Assembly (NCBI GenBank): GCA_902775835.1
Contig: CACYNZ010000161.1
Span: 1 to 8,420, forward strand
Source: an uncultured Eubacteriales bacterium
Lineage (GTDB): Bacteria; Bacillota_A; Clostridia; Christensenellales; Aristaeellaceae
Direction of reading: 5' to 3'
Length of the DNA stretch: 8,420 nucleotides
The translations under genes and the position numbers were made by a program. Below, in pieces: positions 6,178-8,420 of this stretch (the first letter of the stretch is position 1; every line of letters starts with the position of its first letter). The notes below the pieces were generated by a model. The model searched no databases, was not told where the DNA came from, and worked only from the letters and a program-made list of their open reading frames with translations.

Positions 6178-7292
6178 CGCTTCAGCACCTTCTTCAGCGA
6201 CATAAGGTCCTCATAGTTTACGGCAGTTCTGAAAGCATTGCCGTAATACTGCTTGCTTTTGAGCAGAGCCGGACGGATATGGTAGTCCTCATACATGTTT
6301 GTAAGGCATATGCAGCTGTCTGCATTACAGATCCAGATGTTATCCTGCCTCCCCATCTGATCCAGTACTTCACAGTAGTGCGTCGTAAAAATCAGTGTCG
6401 CATTTTTTCGGTTGACACTTTTATCCTTGTATAGGCCGATCATGTTCTCCACCAGTGTCTTGTGGAAATGATTCTCCACTTCATCGACCAGCAGGTCAAA
6501 GCCTTCTTTCAGTGACGCAGCCATCAATGTATAAAGAAGAATGCCTTTTGTAGTACCACTGGAGAGGAAATAGACCAACTGTGTATCCGACATGATCTGT
6601 TCCCCCTGTACAGTCACCACTCGATAATTATGGTCATCAATCCTGCTCAGTTCTGTAATCGTTTCATCAAAGACACGAATAATCTTCGTCAACACTTCCG
6701 CGCTGATCCCATAAGTCTTCAAAGCTCGAAACAGCAGCTGATATGAATCCGCCCCGCCACTCCAGCTGTCGAAGTATATGGCTCTGGTCATTTTCTGTTT
6801 CAGAACAAAAAACACATTGGAAGTGTCTTCCGGCAGATCACCCAGATCCGTCATTTCCTCATAACCCGCACATTCAAATATGTCTTTCGCATTGGTCTTA
6901 AAAAACTCCTTCCGAAAGATCCGTTCATCATGAAAGCATGCCTGATTTCCCATGGTCCTTCCTGAAGAAAGCACGGTCTTGTACATGTAGACATACCCCT
7001 CATGGAAAAAAGTGATCTCCAGCTCCACACCATCATAGCTGTAGTGCTTATCCTCAAGCCGGAAATCTCCAAGTATCGAATAAGCGCAATCCAGCAGCTC
7101 AATTGCTGTCGTTTTACCAGATGCATTTTTCCCGATAAAAGCAGCGGTATTAAAAACATACAGACCAGGAGCGATCTCCTGGAGCTCATACTCCTTATCT
7201 TCAGCCGTCTTCCTTGACTTCGATGTAAGATCGATCGTAAAGTCGTTACAACAATTCTTGAAGTGACTCGCCTTTATCCTAAGAAGTTTCAT
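6174..7292 (-). CDS. AAA15/RloA-type ABC-like ATPase of a two-gene system
   Basis: This 372-residue cytosolic ATPase is of the SMC/ABC-like kind found in OLD, PARIS AriA and RloA proteins. Numbered from ATG 7292, the Walker A is GKNASGKTT (54-62, Lys60). The signature-like LSSGTTKG is at 243-250. Walker B is FDLLVDEVENHFH with Asp270 and Glu271, and the switch His is in TTHYCE (His305). All catalytic residues are present, so it should dimerise and hydrolyse ATP. About 180 residues between Walker A and the signature form the lid or arm region. ATG 7292 is preferred over ATG 7301 because AGGAG lies 9 nt before the former and abuts the latter; MKLLRIKASHFKN is also a typical start. It is followed with a GTGA overlap by the TOPRIM-like gene. 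Base composition is clearly more A+T-rich than the importer and redox genes, suggesting acquisition by transfer. A defence role is inferred. Confidence 0.92.
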   Translation of the reverse strand: MKLLRIKASHFKNCCNDFTIDLTSKSRKTAEDKEYELQEIAPGLYVFNTAAFIGKNASGKTTAIELLDCAYSILGDFRLEDKHYSYDGVELEITFFHEGYVYMYKTVLSSGRTMGNQACFHDERIFRKEFFKTNAKDIFECAGYEEMTDLGDLPEDTSNVFFVLKQKMTRAIYFDSWSGGADSYQLLFRALKTYGISAEVLTKIIRVFDETITELSRIDDHNYRVVTVQGEQIMSDTQLVYFLSSGTTKGILLYTLMAASLKEGFDLLVDEVENHFHKTLVENMIGLYKDKSVNRKNATLIFTTHYCEVLDQMGRQDNIWICNADSCICLTNMYEDYHIRPALLKSKQYYGNAFRTAVNYEDLMSLKKVLKR

Positions 7293-7320
7293 CTCTCTCA
7301 TCTCCTGTTCCGTTTATACT

Positions 7321-7349
7321 ATTTTACTGCTCGAACGCTTTTTAATCAA
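7321..7349 (-). promoter_or_regulatory. Promoter of the ATPase/TOPRIM-like operon
   Basis: On the minus strand TTGATT (7349-7344) is followed after 17 nt by TAAAAT (7326-7321). Transcription would begin near 7314, about 22 nt before the ATG at 7292. Both boxes match four or five of six consensus bases. The surrounding 7300-7450 is strongly A+T-rich and carries no gene. Confidence 0.6.
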
Positions 7350-7459
7350 GTAAATTGTCTGAATCTTTCCGTTTTTCATATTCTTTATGCCAACGAATTT
7401 CATTCATTCTGTATTATTGTTTTTATCTAACTTGTCTCAATCCATTCCTTATAAGGACG

Positions 7460-8059
7460 ACTCTCAATGAGGGCAAGGAGGGCATCAACAATGCCTGCGC
7501 CTTTACGACCGGCCTGACCCGAAACCGCATCAGTAAGCTCTTGAGCAATGAGACTTGGCTCAATGCCAAGAAGGCGGTGGAGCAGGACTTCGCTGATGAG
7601 ACTCTCTTTGAGAACAAGCCCAGGCCGGTGCAAGAGCCGGAGGAACCTGAAGCCTCCACGCTTGCCGGCTTCTCTCCGGAGATGTTCGAGGATCTGACCT
7701 TCGTCATTGGGACTACAGACGAACGCATGAACAAGATCGTTAACGGCAGCAGCGCCTCTCTGCATCACAGTGAGCAGGAAATTGCCGGATACAGGGATGC
7801 TCTTGCACAAGTACATACGGAGTATGGAAACATGTACTTCAGACAGGCGGATATTTTACGCCTTCACGCGATCAGGATAAACATTGCCGGTTATTCTTAC
7901 GCCGGAAAGCACAAAGAGAATGACACTGACATCATCGAAGAAAAAACAGACAGGCGCAGAAGAGTACGGTTTTATCCAACGTCTGCTGCGGACACGCCAG
8001 ATGAGGTGGAGCAACTCGTGCTGGCGTATTCCTTCCTCGCAAAGGCCTCCGCCAGATAG
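7460..8059 (+). pseudogene. Fic-family protein fragment lacking the catalytic motif
   Basis: The stretch from about 7700 to 8030 translates to a sequence typical of the middle of Fic-domain proteins (AMP transferases and relatives). It shows GTTDERMNKIVNG, then HHSEQEIAGYRDAL, then ILRLH, then a GKHKENDTDIIEE stretch, then RVRFYP and TPDEVEQLVLAY. In intact family members the HPFxxGNGR active site follows soon after. Here the frame instead ends within about 10 codons (stop 8057-8059), so no activity is expected. The part before it (7460-7700) uses GC-rich codons and has a helix-turn-helix-like stretch (TGLTRNRISKLLSNETW). I cannot place it, and it may belong to the same protein or to another. 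The frame stays open upstream to 7355, but that part is A+T-rich and holds no convincing start or ribosome binding site. Homology is judged by eye. Confidence 0.68.
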
Positions 8060-8164
8060 CTTTTGCCAACGCAGTGGGCGCCTTTGATGAAAATAACCGT
8101 TGAAAGACGCCGTAGCATTTTTCCATTGTAGAAGCTGGATGTACGCTTTCCTCTGAATATCCAT
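8022..8164 (-). pseudogene. N-terminal fragment of an AAA-type P-loop ATPase, frameshifted and truncated
   Basis: The start is well formed: GGAGG 7 nt before ATG 8164. The first frame reads MDIQRKAYIQLLQWKN. At the A run on the coding strand (8115-8125) the sensible reading moves to another frame. That frame reads NGKMLRRLSTVIFIKGAHC, then VGKSYLAEAFARKEYAS, which is the Walker A region (GAHCVGKS) of ATPases of the AAA_14/DUF4143 type. Intact members run to about 400 residues. Here similarity ends near 8022-8030, where the sequence runs into the opposing Fic fragment. No Walker B or C-terminal domain is present. The fragment cannot give a working enzyme. The family assignment rests on a short stretch and is moderate. 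Confidence 0.62.
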
Positions 8165-8420
8165 TCCGAAACCTCCAAATACAAGGGATCGTGGATATTT
8201 GGATACAAAAATCAGAGTATGATATCAAGGTCTGGGAAACAAATTTTTGAGAATGAATTGAACGCCAGATCGACAAATTTCCGGATGCAAAACAGCAAGC
8301 AACTATTGTGTCACGCTTGACCGGTTATGATACGTTCTGGACATTCTCATGTAGCCCCTTGCAATTCATGCATGATTTCCGCCGGTATCTGCCTCATCCC
8401 GTCTTCGCTGCCGCGCCGCG
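8165..8420. other. Intergenic or degraded stretch with no supported gene
   Basis: These 256 bases hold the GGAGG site of the ATPase fragment and otherwise nothing firm. A plus-strand frame is open from 8257 to the window edge (54 codons) without a start or ribosome binding site. A minus-strand frame is open from the edge to a TGA at 8349-8347 and would end in IMHELQGAT, which could be the tail of a gene lying further right. Both are short enough to occur by chance. The last 25 bases become GC-rich, perhaps marking return to core-type sequence. Confidence 0.35.

Noticed and set aside
7427..7816. A 129-codon minus-strand frame over the Fic fragment, ending RPYKEWIETS.
   Set aside because: Plus-strand codon use here is natural and yields Fic-family similarity. 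The minus frame has no ribosome binding site and no recognisable family.
8165..8420. Possible phage or integrase attachment site, CRISPR repeats or tRNA at the right edge.
   Set aside because: No repeated units, cloverleaf or integrase similarity was seen on reading both strands.

Overview
The window looks like chromosomal DNA of a fairly GC-rich Gram-positive bacterium of the Clostridia type, probably an uncultured gut lineage. This rests on LplABC-type sugar-transporter proteins, strong GGAGG ribosome binding sites and codon use, not on any marker gene. Three blocks can be told apart.

Block 1 (1-3571, minus strand) is a carbohydrate ABC importer operon. Its order is LplB-type permease, LplC-type permease, then an extracellular solute-binding protein that runs off the left edge. 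A consensus-like promoter precedes it. No ATPase is present, so a shared MsmX-type ATPase elsewhere is the likely energy source (inference).

Block 2 (3642-5411, plus strand) is divergent from block 1. The two promoters stand back to back with their -35 boxes only 5 bp apart. It encodes an unrecognised 102-aa cytosolic protein with three cysteines. An ATGA overlap joins it to a 460-aa exported and membrane thiol-redox protein, with two thioredoxin-like CESC domains fused to a six-helix CcdA/DsbD-type electron carrier. The small gene contains a perfect 22-bp palindrome. A strong stem-loop at 5533-5578, with an A run on one side and a T run on the other, can end transcription from both directions.

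Block 3 (5638-8420) is visibly more A+T-rich in its intact genes and looks like accessory DNA. On the minus strand an AAA15/RloA-type ATPase gene overlaps by GTGA a 179-aa protein with TOPRIM-like features. This ATPase plus TOPRIM-nuclease layout is shared by known anti-phage systems (PARIS, RloAB, AbiL, OLD/Gabija-like), and it is the best candidate here for an uncharacterised defence system. Upstream lie gene ruins: a plus-strand Fic-family fragment cut off before its catalytic HPFxxGNGR motif, joined tail to tail to a minus-strand AAA-type P-loop ATPase fragment that also carries a frameshift. The last 250 bases hold no gene I can support.
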